DNA of 64,000 bases from Methylococcales bacterium. GTDB taxonomy: Bacteria > Pseudomonadota > Gammaproteobacteria > Methylococcales > Methylomonadaceae. The notes below the pieces were generated by a model that worked only from the letters and a program-made list of their open reading frames with translations, did not search any database and was not told where the DNA came from. Shown here one piece after another: positions 38,326 through 46,593 of the stretch (positions within the stretch are counted from its first letter, which is position 1; every line of letters begins with the position of its first letter). Location of the stretch: positions 124,001 to 188,000 of the forward strand of contig JASMBU010000001.1 of assembly GCA_030753675.1 (NCBI GenBank), written 5' to 3'. The position numbers and the translations under genes were made by a program.

Positions 38326-38847
38326 ATGTTTGAAGTAGAGTACGATTTAGTAGAAGACGATTTAATTCATTTCAATGAAAAGCGATTTTCAGGAAGTGAG
38401 CAAGCCAGAAAAAGAATGCGATTTGGGCAGGGGATTGTGCCCGCTATTTTGGTTATGATTGGGCTTTTTTATGGTCTTTTACTTAAAGATGAATATACCG
38501 GTTTGTTTACGGTTGCTTTTGCTTTAGTGTTGACTTTTGGCATGCCATTTTTTAGTCGGTGGGACATGCGTAGACGACTTAAAAGCCAGTATAACGAAGA
38601 AGAAAAAGCTAATATTTTAGGGCATTATAAATTAACTATTGAACCGAAAGCATTGGTGGAAGTTTCGCCTTCTGGTGAAAATACCATGGCATGGAAGGAG
38701 TTGTTACGTGTTGAATACGGCGAAAAATATGTTTATATCTATATTGATATTGATACGGCATTAGTTATTCCGGTTCGTTCTGTGACATCTGGGGATTTGG
38801 AAAAATTCTCTGAGCAGGCTGATAAGTTGATAGACCGCTATAGCTAG
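38326..38847 (+). CDS. YcxB-like membrane protein
   Basis: A 173-residue protein: a soluble N-terminal part (residues 1-38), two transmembrane helices (about 39-52 and 58-76), a basic loop with RWDMRRRLKSQY, and a C-terminal YcxB-like domain with a possible PH-like fold (KLTIEPKALVEVSPSGENTMAW, split; GEKYVYIYIDIDTALVIPVRS). Function unknown. It follows ndh by 26 bases. A terminator-like stem-loop lies directly after it. Confidence 0.75.
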   Translation: MFEVEYDLVEDDLIHFNEKRFSGSEQARKRMRFGQGIVPAILVMIGLFYGLLLKDEYTGLFTVAFALVLTFGMPFFSRWDMRRRLKSQYNEEEKANILGHYKLTIEPKALVEVSPSGENTMAWKELLRVEYGEKYVYIYIDIDTALVIPVRSVTSGDLEKFSEQADKLIDRYS

Positions 38848-38867
38848 CGGTGCATGGGTGATTTTTT

Positions 38868-38903
38868 AAAAAGCAATACGCGGCTAAAATGGTGTTGCTT
38901 TTT
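38868..38903. terminator. Intrinsic terminator between convergent genes
   Basis: AAAAAGCAA (38868-38876) and TTGCTTTTT (38895-38903) form a nine-base stem with an 18-base loop and T-runs on both strands, between the YcxB-like gene on the left and the convergent monooxygenase-domain gene. Confidence 0.7.
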
Positions 38904-39211
38904 TAATCACCGATGACAACAGTAAAGCCTTCAAAAACGGGGTGTTCCTGATATACCGCACTGTTTTTCCCCGCATTTTTATGCGCTGACCTAAAGGCCT
39001 CTGATTTTGTCCATTGGCTGAAATCTTCTTTTGAATGCCACGTACTATGAGAAATATAAAGGGTATGGGATGGTTCCGAATTTCCTTTTGCCAAATGAAA
39101 TTTTATAAAGCCAGTTACGTCTTCTAAGTGTGAATCTCTGTCTCGCCACATCGTTTCAAATTCATTTTCTTTGCCACGGTTAATTTTAAATCGGTTGATG
39201 GCTATATACAT
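38903..39211 (-). CDS. Antibiotic biosynthesis monooxygenase (ABM) domain protein
   Basis: A 102-residue protein with the dimeric alpha+beta-barrel ABM fold. The beta-strand FKINRGKENEFETMWRDRDSHLEDVTG, split over residues 7-33, and the LYISHSTWHSKEDFSQWTKSEAF region are typical of the HmoA-like heme-degrading or quinol monooxygenase group. The frame extends upstream, but AGGAGCC is well placed for the ATG at 39211. The actual substrate is unknown. Stand-alone gene. Confidence 0.75.
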   Translation of the reverse strand: MYIAINRFKINRGKENEFETMWRDRDSHLEDVTGFIKFHLAKGNSEPSHTLYISHSTWHSKEDFSQWTKSEAFRSAHKNAGKNSAVYQEHPVFEGFTVVIGD

Positions 39212-39376
39212 AATGTAGGCTCCTCTCATTAAGGTGTATTTAAGGTATGAGTCGGTATTTAAACAGATTATATTTTCTGATCAAAATAGAATAGTTACCA
39301 TGGATTTATTATGTAACACAATCATGGGTTGTGTTCTATGGTTTGAGCCCCAATTAAGTAAACTGGATGAAAGGTA

Positions 39377-41263
39377 GTGCTGAACTTCAAAAATATTAGC
39401 TTGCGCCGTGGAGAACGGCTGTTGTTTTCTGGCTTGTCTTTTATTATTCACAAGGGACAGAAAGTGGGGGTAACGGGGGCCAATGGAACCGGTAAATCCA
39501 GTTTATTTGCGATGATTCGTAATATTATTCATTCAGATGAGGGTGATTTATCAATGCCTCAGGGCATCGAAATAGCGCATGTCGCACAAGAAACGCCAGC
39601 TATTTCCAGAACAGCGATTGATTATATTATTGATGGCGATAGAAACTTGCGAATAATACAGGAACAATTAGCCCATGCTGAGTTAGCTAATGACGGCATT
39701 AAGCAGGCAGAAATTCATGTAAAACTTGATGATATCGGTGGTTATACAGCGCAAAGTCGAGCATCGCGACTCATGGATGGTTTAGGGTTTTTGGTGACTG
39801 ATGAGAGACGGCCTGTAATGGAGTTTTCAGGGGGGTGGCGGATGCGTTTGAATTTAGCGCAAGCGTTAATGAGTCGTTCGGACATGCTCTTGTTGGATGA
39901 GCCGACAAACCATCTTGATCTGGATGCCGTTATTTGGCTTCAAGACTGGTTAATAAGGTATCCTGGCACCTTGTTGTTAATTTCACATGACCGTGATTTT
40001 TTAGATGCGATTGCCGATCATATTATGCATATTGAACAGAATAGTGCGCAAATGTATACCGGTAACTACACTGTTTTTGAAAGGTTGCGTGCCGAGAAGT
40101 TGGCACAACAACAAGCAGCCTATGAGCAACAACAAAAAGAAATTGCGCATATTCAAAGCTTTATTGATCGCTTTCGTGCTCAAGCAACCAAGGCAAAACA
40201 GGCGCAAAGTCGTATTAAAACATTGGAGCGAATGAACTTTATTGCTCAAGCGCATGTTGATTCGCCTTTTAATTTTAGTTTTAAAGACCCCGGAAAAATA
40301 CCTAATCAATTATTAACTTTTGAATCGGCAGATATTGGTTACGCGGATAAAACGATTTTAAAAGCAGTTGATTTGTTTATTAGCCCGGGGGATAGGATTG
40401 GGTTGCTGGGGAGAAATGGTGCCGGTAAGTCCACCTTGGTTAAATGTTTAGCCGGTGAGATTTCTACTTTATCGGGCGTCCGTCAATGCGCGGATGCATT
40501 AGATATTGGTTACTTTGCTCAACATCAATTAGAGCAATTGCGAGTGGAAGAAAGTCCTTTGTGGCACCTACAGCATTTGGACCCATTAGCGAGTGAAAAA
40601 GAATTAAGAAATTTTTTAGGTGGATTTAATTTTGTGGGCGATAAGGTTTTGGGCCCTGTACGGCCTTTTTCAGGGGGTGAAAAAGCCCGATTAGTTTTGG
40701 CCATATTGGTTTATCAAAACCCTAATTTACTGTTACTTGATGAGCCTACTAATCATCTTGATTTAGAAATGCGGCATGCCCTAAGTATGGCCTTACAAGA
40801 CTACCGGGGTGCTCTGATTGTTGTGTCGCATGATCGGCATTTAATTCGTTCGGTTACTGATAAATTGATTTTTATTGATGAGGGTGCAGTACAAGTTTTT
40901 CCAGGTGATCTTGATGATTATCAACATTGGGTTGAGGATAAGAAAAATATTAACAGCGCAGAGAAGGTGATAGAAGAAGGTGTTTCACGTAAAGACCAGC
41001 GCCGGCTAGAGGCGGAAAAACGAAAAAAGCTTAAGCCGCTCAGGGATGTTTTGTTGAAGGTTGAAAAGACGGTTGATCAGTTTCACCTGGAGCAGACAGA
41101 AATAGAACAAGCACTGTTTGATGCGACCATCTATCAGGAGGATCAAAAAGACCAGTTAAAAAAAATACTGAAAAGGAAGGGTGAGTTGGATCTATTGGTT
41201 CAGGATGCTGAGAACCGATGGTTAGAGATTACGGAAGAGATGGAAAGTTTTGATGGGGAGTAA
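39377..41263 (+). CDS. yheS: ABC-F family ATPase YheS
   Basis: A 628-residue soluble ABC-F protein with two ATP cassettes. Each has Walker A (GANGTGKSS and GRNGAGKST), a signature (FSGGWRMRLNLAQAL and FSGGEKARLVLAIL) and Walker B/D-loop (LLLDEPTNHLDLDAV and LLLDEPTNHLDLEM). The inter-domain linker with RAEKLAQQQAAYEQQQKEIAHI, in part, contacts tRNA/ribosome in this family. The C-terminus is a coiled coil. Closer in layout to E. coli YheS than to EttA or Uup. The GTG start at 39377 is short of a canonical ribosome site; the N-terminal MLNFKNISLRRGER supports it. Confidence 0.9.
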   Translation: MLNFKNISLRRGERLLFSGLSFIIHKGQKVGVTGANGTGKSSLFAMIRNIIHSDEGDLSMPQGIEIAHVAQETPAISRTAIDYIIDGDRNLRIIQEQLAHAELANDGIKQAEIHVKLDDIGGYTAQSRASRLMDGLGFLVTDERRPVMEFSGGWRMRLNLAQALMSRSDMLLLDEPTNHLDLDAVIWLQDWLIRYPGTLLLISHDRDFLDAIADHIMHIEQNSAQMYTGNYTVFERLRAEKLAQQQAAYEQQQKEIAHIQSFIDRFRAQATKAKQAQSRIKTLERMNFIAQAHVDSPFNFSFKDPGKIPNQLLTFESADIGYADKTILKAVDLFISPGDRIGLLGRNGAGKSTLVKCLAGEISTLSGVRQCADALDIGYFAQHQLEQLRVEESPLWHLQHLDPLASEKELRNFLGGFNFVGDKVLGPVRPFSGGEKARLVLAILVYQNPNLLLLDEPTNHLDLEMRHALSMALQDYRGALIVVSHDRHLIRSVTDKLIFIDEGAVQVFPGDLDDYQHWVEDKKNINSAEKVIEEGVSRKDQRRLEAEKRKKLKPLRDVLLKVEKTVDQFHLEQTEIEQALFDATIYQEDQKDQLKKILKRKGELDLLVQDAENRWLEITEEMESFDGE

Positions 41264-41353
41264 ACTCGGTGTTGTGGCTATGGATAAGTTCAGAGATCGG
41301 CTTACTTTCTGTTAAGTTTTATAAGAGCGGTAGTTAGGTTTTGTGCCAGTTTT

Positions 41354-42447
41354 TTATGTGTTTTGGGGTAAGGTAAACCAGAATTTACTGCCTTTATTAA
41401 TAGCGCTCTTAACGCCTATCATACCGTTGTGCAGCGTAACAAAGTCCTTGCAAACGATAAGGCCAAGCCCCGTGCTTTTTGTAAAAAGGCCTTCATTTGG
41501 GAGTGGTTGGTTTTTAGGGGTAGTGAAAAGCGTTTCAGCCACCGCTGTAGCGATGTCAACCCCGGTGTCGGTCACGTTAATTAAGGTATGGTTATCAACT
41601 ATTTCTGCAGTCACTGAGATAGTATCGTTCTGAGGGGTGAATTTTATAGCGTTGTGGAGTAGGTTTCTGATGATGGTTTGAAACATAAAAAGGTCGGCAG
41701 TAACGGTAAGTGTTGGTGTTATGTTGACGGTGAAGGTAATGTTTTTATTGTCAATTTCGAGATTAAATGCTTGTTGACTTTCTTTTATATGGGGTTCGAT
41801 TTCGAACTCGATTTTTTTAGGTTTCAGTGCGCCTTTTTGAGATTGTGCCCAATTTAAAAGATTTTCTAGCAGGTTATGTATGTTGTTGGAGAATTGTAAA
41901 TGGCTGAGGATGGTTCAGAAGGCTTATTGTTATTTTCGTTAAGGAGGCTGGCGTCAAATAGGCCGAGGATAAAGCCAATAGGACTTTTGATGTCATGGGC
42001 AATGATTGAAAATAATTTATCCTTTGTTTGATTGGCGGCAAGGAGTTCTTCTTCCAATTTAAGTCGGTCAGTGATATCCGTTGAGATACCGCACATTCCA
42101 ATAATGTGACCGTGGTCATTTTTTATCGGCGTCTTGACTGACTAATAAGTTCTTAATTCACCGCTAGCAATGATAGTATGGTTTTCTTCAGTTTCAATGT
42201 GTTCGCCATAGTCTAAGACGCGACGGTCATTTATTTGTAACTGATTGAATGTTGATAAATCAAAGAAAGCCGTATCTGTTAGACCAATTATTTCATTTAA
42301 AGGGCTTTCAAAAAGGTCGCAAACCATTTTATTAGCATAGGTATAACGGTTTTGCTGGTCTTTTGTAAAGACATAGGCGCCAACGTGATCTAATGTTTCC
42401 GATAAGCGCTGTATTTGCTCGGTTAGTTTTTGTTCTGATGGTGTCAT
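41354..42447 (-). pseudogene. PAS-domain sensor histidine kinase, inactivated
   Basis: The reading starts with a PAS domain from ATG 42447 (NRYTYANKMVCDLFES, then DTAFFDLSTF), meets an in-frame TAG at 42142-42144 after GELRTY, and continues in the same frame with SVKTPIKNDHGHIIGMCGISTDIT and the HisKA motif SIIAHDIKSP. A second break near 41903-41920 shifts frame; the other frame then gives NLLENLLNWAQSQKG and the ATPase domain (NLLHNAIKFTP; STGLGLIVCKDFVTLHNG). The 1094-base span needs one added base to restore 365 codons. A nonsense change plus a frameshift indicates real decay. No response regulator is adjacent. Confidence 0.85.
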
Positions 42448-42609
42448 GATCGATAACTATAGATTAATGAAATTCACAAGAACCAAAGTATAAAGTAAAG
42501 AGCCATTGGCGGGCAGGTTATTTTAGATGAAAAATGTCAGTATATATTTACGGCAATAGCCTCTTGGGTTAATTTTTGTTTTTTGCAGACAGAGGAGTTT
42601 GTTTTAGTA

Positions 42610-43122
42610 ATGGATATTTTTATAAAGTTATTTTTGACCACCCTGAGTATTTGTTGCTTTAGAAACGGGCCTCAGGCGATGGATCGTTCGCCTGATTATT
42701 TGCGGCTTGCAGTCTATATTTATATTGCGGTAAATAGTGTTTTAATGATGTTGTCGCCAGATTGGATTAAGGGGTTTGTGCAGGTTTTTGTTCAATTAGG
42801 GTTGTTGGTAGGTTTTACCTGGGGAGTGTTGTATGTTTTTGGTAATACACAGCGTTTTAGTCAAACATTAACGGCGTTGTTGAGCGCTGATAGTTTGATT
42901 AGCTTTTGTTCGCTTCCGGTGGTGGGATTTTTAACGTCAGAGATGTCGCCGGAAAAAGGTTTTCTGTTTTTATTAGTGATTATGTTGTGGCACTGGGGGG
43001 TTATGGGACATATTTTTCGTCATGCGTTATCGCGGTCATTAGTGTCTGGTTTAGGGTTGTCTTTTTTGTTTTTTTATGGCTCTTATTATGTAATTTTTCT
43101 GCTTCAGCGAACAATTACTTAG
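42610..43122 (+). CDS. Small multi-pass membrane protein, unrecognised
   Basis: About 170 residues with five likely hydrophobic segments (residues 1-15, 30-50, 60-85, 95-115 and 120-165 regions). I do not recognise a family. The ATG at 42610 has GAGGAG at 42592-42597, 13 bases upstream, slightly far. The frame extends to a TTG at 42583 within the same purine-rich stretch. It stands alone between the dead kinase and the TM2 gene. Confidence 0.65.
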   Translation: MDIFIKLFLTTLSICCFRNGPQAMDRSPDYLRLAVYIYIAVNSVLMMLSPDWIKGFVQVFVQLGLLVGFTWGVLYVFGNTQRFSQTLTALLSADSLISFCSLPVVGFLTSEMSPEKGFLFLLVIMLWHWGVMGHIFRHALSRSLVSGLGLSFLFFYGSYYVIFLLQRTIT

Positions 43123-43325
43123 GTTTTTTGTGGATTTGGTAGTTAGTTCGTTGCTATACCTGACTGACATCGTTATAGTGGACCCTGATAAATTACGTTA
43201 AGGTAAAAGCCTTTAGCTAGGGTAGATTTCTTTTAAGTATCGAGCCTCTGGTTGGGCGGAGATTGAGCGATCTTCAGCGGGTGTAACAAAAAATATTATT
43301 TAAGTATAAGGTTGGTGAGAAAACT

Positions 43326-43925
43326 ATGGCAACTGATGATAAAGAAGAAAAAAGCAGCGAGGGGTCGCAGGATAATAGTGTGGTTCAGGAACAAGAAATA
43401 ATGCAGGATGACCTCGTGGTAGAACAAAGTACAGAATCCGATCAAAGTGTATCGCCAGAGAAAGTAAAAGCCTCAGAAATTAATAGCTATAAAGGGCATA
43501 TAGCCGCTTATGATTCAAAGAATAAGAGCGGTATAATTTCAACAGATAAAAATAATAAAAGTTATTACTTTGAGCTGACTGATTGGCATGAAGATAACCA
43601 ACCGTATGGTGGTTGTCTAGTAGCCTTTGATGCCGAAGAGGTACATAAGAAATACGGTAAAGTTATTAAGATGGAACTCATTGGCGAGTATACCGGGCCA
43701 CAAGGCGAAGCTATTAAGTCGCGGCATTTTGCTGCGTTCTTGTCTGTCTGTCTGGGTGGGCTAGGGGCAGGGCGTTTCTATTTAGGGTATTGGAAGTTAG
43801 GTGTCGCCCAAATAGTCGCAACGGTTGGGACGTTGGGTTTTGCCGTTGTCTGGGGGGTTTTGGAGGGAATTTTATTGTTAATGCATCGGATTGACAGAGA
43901 CGCACAAAATAGACCCTTAAAGTAA
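43326..43925 (+). CDS. TM2-domain protein with acidic tail and cold-shock-like segment
   Basis: A 199-residue protein in three parts: an acidic, disordered N-terminus (about residues 1-45, many Glu/Asp/Ser/Gln), a beta-rich segment (SYKGHIAAYDSKNKSGIIS, FELTDWHEDNQPYGGCLVAF) resembling a cold-shock/nucleic-acid-binding fold, and a C-terminal TM2 domain (RHFAAFLSVCLGGLGAGRFY, then LGYWKLGVAQIVATVG). TM2 is a two-helix membrane hairpin. The combination suggests a membrane-anchored RNA or DNA-contacting protein, which is inference. A clear terminator follows. Confidence 0.72.
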   Translation: MATDDKEEKSSEGSQDNSVVQEQEIMQDDLVVEQSTESDQSVSPEKVKASEINSYKGHIAAYDSKNKSGIISTDKNNKSYYFELTDWHEDNQPYGGCLVAFDAEEVHKKYGKVIKMELIGEYTGPQGEAIKSRHFAAFLSVCLGGLGAGRFYLGYWKLGVAQIVATVGTLGFAVVWGVLEGILLLMHRIDRDAQNRPLK

Positions 43926-43931
43926 CGAAAG

Positions 43932-43969
43932 GCCCGCCTGAGAATGTAGGTTCTTGGGCGGGCTGTTTT
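43932..43969 (+). terminator. Intrinsic terminator after the TM2-domain gene
   Basis: GCCCGCC (43932-43938) pairs with GGCGGGC (43957-43963), followed by TGTTTT. The GC-rich seven-base stem and T-run end transcription of the TM2 gene just before the convergent CBS-pair gene. Confidence 0.85.
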
Positions 43970-43972
43970 GAG

Positions 43973-44380
43973 TTAGCTATAAATTTTATACAAGCCATCA
44001 AGGACCAGGGTATTCGGACTGATCATGCCGATTATCTTATCGTTTTCAATAACGGGTGCACGAACGAGGTTATAGTTTGCAAATAACCGAGCACATAATC
44101 GAATATCCATTTCAGGCCGAACACAGATAACCGGCGTTTCCATAATTTCATAGACATTAACGCGATCTGGTGCCCTGTTTTTAGCCATGACTTGTCGCGC
44201 AATATCACTGGATGTTATGAGACCAAATTCATCATGATCATGGCGCCGATTTACAATGATTGTTGAGGTTTCCGATGATTTCATTAATAGCAAGGCTGCG
44301 CTGACCGTTGCATCACCATCAATGGTGCTAAAAGTTGTTTTCATAATATCTCTAACGGTTATCTTTTCTGAATAGCTCAT
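43973..44380 (-). CDS. CBS-domain pair protein of the DUF1538 operon
   Basis: A 135-residue cytosolic protein made of two CBS domains (first about residues 5-68: VRDIMKTTFSTIDGDATVSAALLL, in part; second about 74-133: VYEIMETPVICVRPEMDI). CBS pairs bind adenosine nucleotides and often gate transporters. It overlaps the PII-like gene by four bases and is the last of four genes with the two DUF1538 proteins, suggesting it regulates them. Confidence 0.85.
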   Translation of the reverse strand: MSYSEKITVRDIMKTTFSTIDGDATVSAALLLMKSSETSTIIVNRRHDHDEFGLITSSDIARQVMAKNRAPDRVNVYEIMETPVICVRPEMDIRLCARLFANYNLVRAPVIENDKIIGMISPNTLVLDGLYKIYS

Positions 44381-44727
44381 ATTTCATCCTCAAGTTCATG
44401 GGTTAGTTCATTGACTTGGTGCATAACGCCAATGGCATCATCGACATCAATTTTAAAAGCGATACCGGTTCCGGGCTTACTGTCAAATTCACCCGCGCTC
44501 GCTATTTTTTCAAGAATGTAGCGACTTAAATGCTCTTCAACTAAAAAAAGTAAAACATTCCGTTGTGTTTCAAGGGTTAATCCTAAAAATGTTTTGGGCT
44601 GGTCGATTCCTTCGCCGCGAGCATTATTAATAACGGTTACGCCTTTAGCGCCGTGACGACGTGCTGAATCAAGTACTGATTCTGTTTTATCATCTTCGAC
44701 AAAAGCAATAATTAATTTGAAGTGCAT
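44377..44727 (-). CDS. PII-like signalling protein of the DUF1538 operon
   Basis: A 116-residue protein resembling the PII superfamily: an N-terminal beta strand (FKLIIAFVEDDKTESVLDSARRHGAKGVTVI, split over residues 3-33), a short T-loop, and C-terminal PGTGIAFKIDVDDAIG. The T-loop lacks the uridylylated tyrosine of GlnB/GlnK, so it is not a classic PII. Its position in an operon with DUF1538 transporters and a CBS pair suggests it senses a nucleotide or ligand for them. It overlaps the CBS gene by four bases. Confidence 0.8.
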   Translation of the reverse strand: MHFKLIIAFVEDDKTESVLDSARRHGAKGVTVINNARGEGIDQPKTFLGLTLETQRNVLLFLVEEHLSRYILEKIASAGEFDSKPGTGIAFKIDVDDAIGVMHQVNELTHELEDEI

Positions 44728-44742
44728 GATTTAACCTCGATA

Positions 44743-45516
44743 TTAATAGGAAGATTTACGACGATTCAGCCAGTGGGAAATCTGGGCATAAGCTAAAACA
44801 GTCATGATAGGAAATAGACTGGCAAAGGCGATGAGGCCAAAGCCATCGAGTAAGGGACTTCGCCCGGGGATAGAAGAGGCCAGCCCTAGTCCAAGCGCTG
44901 TGATCAAGGGAACCGTGACTGATGACGTGGTAACGCCACCCGAGTCGTAAGCCAGTCCAATGAGTAATTTAGGGGCGAAGAACGTTTGAATAATGACAAT
45001 GCAATAACCGGCCATAATGTAGAAGTAGAGTTCGGTGCCGGTAATGATTCGATAACTACCGAGTGTGATTCCAAAAGAAACGCCAAGCGCAACCGCTAAG
45101 CGTAGACCTAAGGCATGAATAGTACCACCAGAAATAGCCTCGGCCTTTATGGCGACAGCCATGAGGGAAGGTTCAGCGAGAGTGGTCGCAAAACCAATGC
45201 TGGCGGCAAATAAGTAGACCCAGCCATAAGCATCCCAGGCAATTTCGGAGGGAGAGTTCTTGGGGACGATAAAGTCAGGGTGAGTAAGTTGTTGAGCCAT
45301 GAGTTCACCCAGAGGAAAAAGGGCGCGCTCAAGGCCTTCTAAAAAACAAGCAATTCCGATAAGAACAAAGATAAAGCCGATGATTGTTTTTTTAAAGTGT
45401 GGGATCGGCTTTCGGATAATCAACAGTTGAAAAATTAAGATGATCAGCAAAATAGGGAGAATATCCCGGGCAGTTGCGCATAGGATATCGACAAAATGAC
45501 TAAGCCATTCAATCAC
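44743..45516 (-). CDS. DUF1538 membrane protein, second copy
   Basis: A 257-residue inner-membrane protein with about seven or eight hydrophobic helices. It shares with the preceding gene the motifs GLERALFPLGELMAQ (residues 61-75), TTLAEPSLMAVA (111-122) and YDSGGVTTSSVTVPL (190-204), then DGFGLIAFASLFPI. It overlaps that gene by four bases. A DUF1538 pair from Halomonas (UmpAB) was reported as a Na+(Li+,K+)/H+ antiporter, recalled from memory, so cation/proton exchange is likely but unproved here. Confidence 0.85.
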   Translation of the reverse strand: MIEWLSHFVDILCATARDILPILLIILIFQLLIIRKPIPHFKKTIIGFIFVLIGIACFLEGLERALFPLGELMAQQLTHPDFIVPKNSPSEIAWDAYGWVYLFAASIGFATTLAEPSLMAVAIKAEAISGGTIHALGLRLAVALGVSFGITLGSYRIITGTELYFYIMAGYCIVIIQTFFAPKLLIGLAYDSGGVTTSSVTVPLITALGLGLASSIPGRSPLLDGFGLIAFASLFPIMTVLAYAQISHWLNRRKSSY

Positions 45517-46247
45517 AGGAGCATTCCGTAAAGCATGACAAATATGATCGGCGTGAGTGAGGCAAAAGCGATTAGTCCAAAACCATCGGTCATAGGATTT
45601 CTGCCTTTAATGGCTTTGGCAAGTCCAATGCCCAGTGCGGTTACTAGGGGGACGGTAATGGTTGACGTCGTAACGCCGCCGGTATCATAAGCAATGCCGA
45701 TAATATGTTTAGGCGCAAAAGGGGTGATGATGACAATGGCTAAATAGCCATAAATAATCAGGTGGTGTAATTTCCAGCCGTGGATGATTCTTAATACCCC
45801 GATGAGTATGGCCAGGCCGACAGATATGGCCACTGTAATCCGAAGGCCGAGCGCATATAGCAAAACGGTTGTTGTAGAGTTTTCAAGTAGCCCTTCGTTT
45901 TGGGCAACTGTAGCGGCCTCATTGGCAATCGCAATTAAGGCAGGTTCCGCAATTGTCGTGCTAAAGCCTAAACAAAAAGAAAAACAAAGTAGCCAGAAAA
46001 GACTGCCTTTTTGAGCAAAGGCTTGTGCCATTGACTCGCCAATAGGAAATAGGCTTTGTTCTAATCCTTGAATAAATAACGTTAAGCCAAGAACAATAAA
46101 AAGAATACCGCTAATCAGGTTAATAAGATCTGGGATGGGTTGCTTTATGATGAAGAACTGAAAAATAAGGATGACCGACACCATGGGAGCCAAGTCTGCA
46201 AAACTGTGAAAAATCTGGGTGATAAAGCGATTTTTTAAAGCGACCAT
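45513..46247 (-). CDS. DUF1538 membrane protein, first copy
   Basis: A 244-residue inner-membrane protein, first in a four-gene operon. It is a clear paralogue of the next gene, sharing GLEQSLFPIGESMAQ (residues 61-75), TTIAEPALIAIA (97-108) and YDTGGVTTSTITVPL (187-201), then DGFGLIAFASLTPI. About seven membrane segments are likely. The paired arrangement suggests a heterodimer. The operon start lies opposite phoB, behind a palindrome. Confidence 0.85.
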   Translation of the reverse strand: MVALKNRFITQIFHSFADLAPMVSVILIFQFFIIKQPIPDLINLISGILFIVLGLTLFIQGLEQSLFPIGESMAQAFAQKGSLFWLLCFSFCLGFSTTIAEPALIAIANEAATVAQNEGLLENSTTTVLLYALGLRITVAISVGLAILIGVLRIIHGWKLHHLIIYGYLAIVIITPFAPKHIIGIAYDTGGVTTSTITVPLVTALGIGLAKAIKGRNPMTDGFGLIAFASLTPIIFVMLYGMLL

Positions 46248-46593
46248 GAGTAGTGTAATCTAAAAAGTTTTTTACAGAACCATCATGGGTCATCCTATCA
46301 CATAACAAAACATAGGACTTAGGCTGTTGTTAAAAGTATATTATTTGCAGTTTTTACCGGTGGTGATGGGTTACATCACCCATGAGTGTCAATGCTTTGT
46401 AATATTGACGTTATATTTTTAACAGGATTACCCGTAGCAAGGTAGAGTCATTTGGAGTGTTTTTGTGTTGATGATAAATAGTCGTTGACTCAGAATTAAT
46501 AGATTCGTTTAATAGTAGCGAGTAAGTCAATAGACTTATGTCATCATTGGGTCATGATTTACAATGGCCTTTTATTTTAAAGAAGGGAAGTTT
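46248..46593. other. Shared upstream region of DUF1538 operon and phoB
   Basis: This gene-free stretch of about 345 bases holds two overlapping palindromes, GGTGATG-N5-CATCACC (46362-46380) and ATGGGT-N6-ACCCAT (46366-46383), which may be an operator or RNA hairpin for the DUF1538 operon. A candidate Pho box at 46538-46555 lies on the phoB side. A TTGACG followed by an AT-rich stretch at about 46405 resembles a promoter. I see no small gene. Confidence 0.55.
46538..46555 (+). promoter_or_regulatory. Candidate Pho box upstream of phoB
   Basis: ATGTCAT-CATT-GGGTCAT matches the 7-4-7 layout of the Pho box half-sites (CTGTCAT-N4-CTGTCAT) with one mismatch in the first half and two in the second. 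It lies about 38-55 bases upstream of the phoB ATG. It would allow PhoB autoactivation under phosphate limitation. Confidence 0.6.

Noticed and set aside
43170-43200. Possible IS-end-like sequence near AGTGGACCCTGATAA
   Set aside because: Resembles some IS3 group ends, but there is no partner end, transposase or duplication nearby.
45784-46014. Open frame opposite the first DUF1538 gene
   Set aside because: A shadow of a conserved membrane protein; no ribosome site and no family match.
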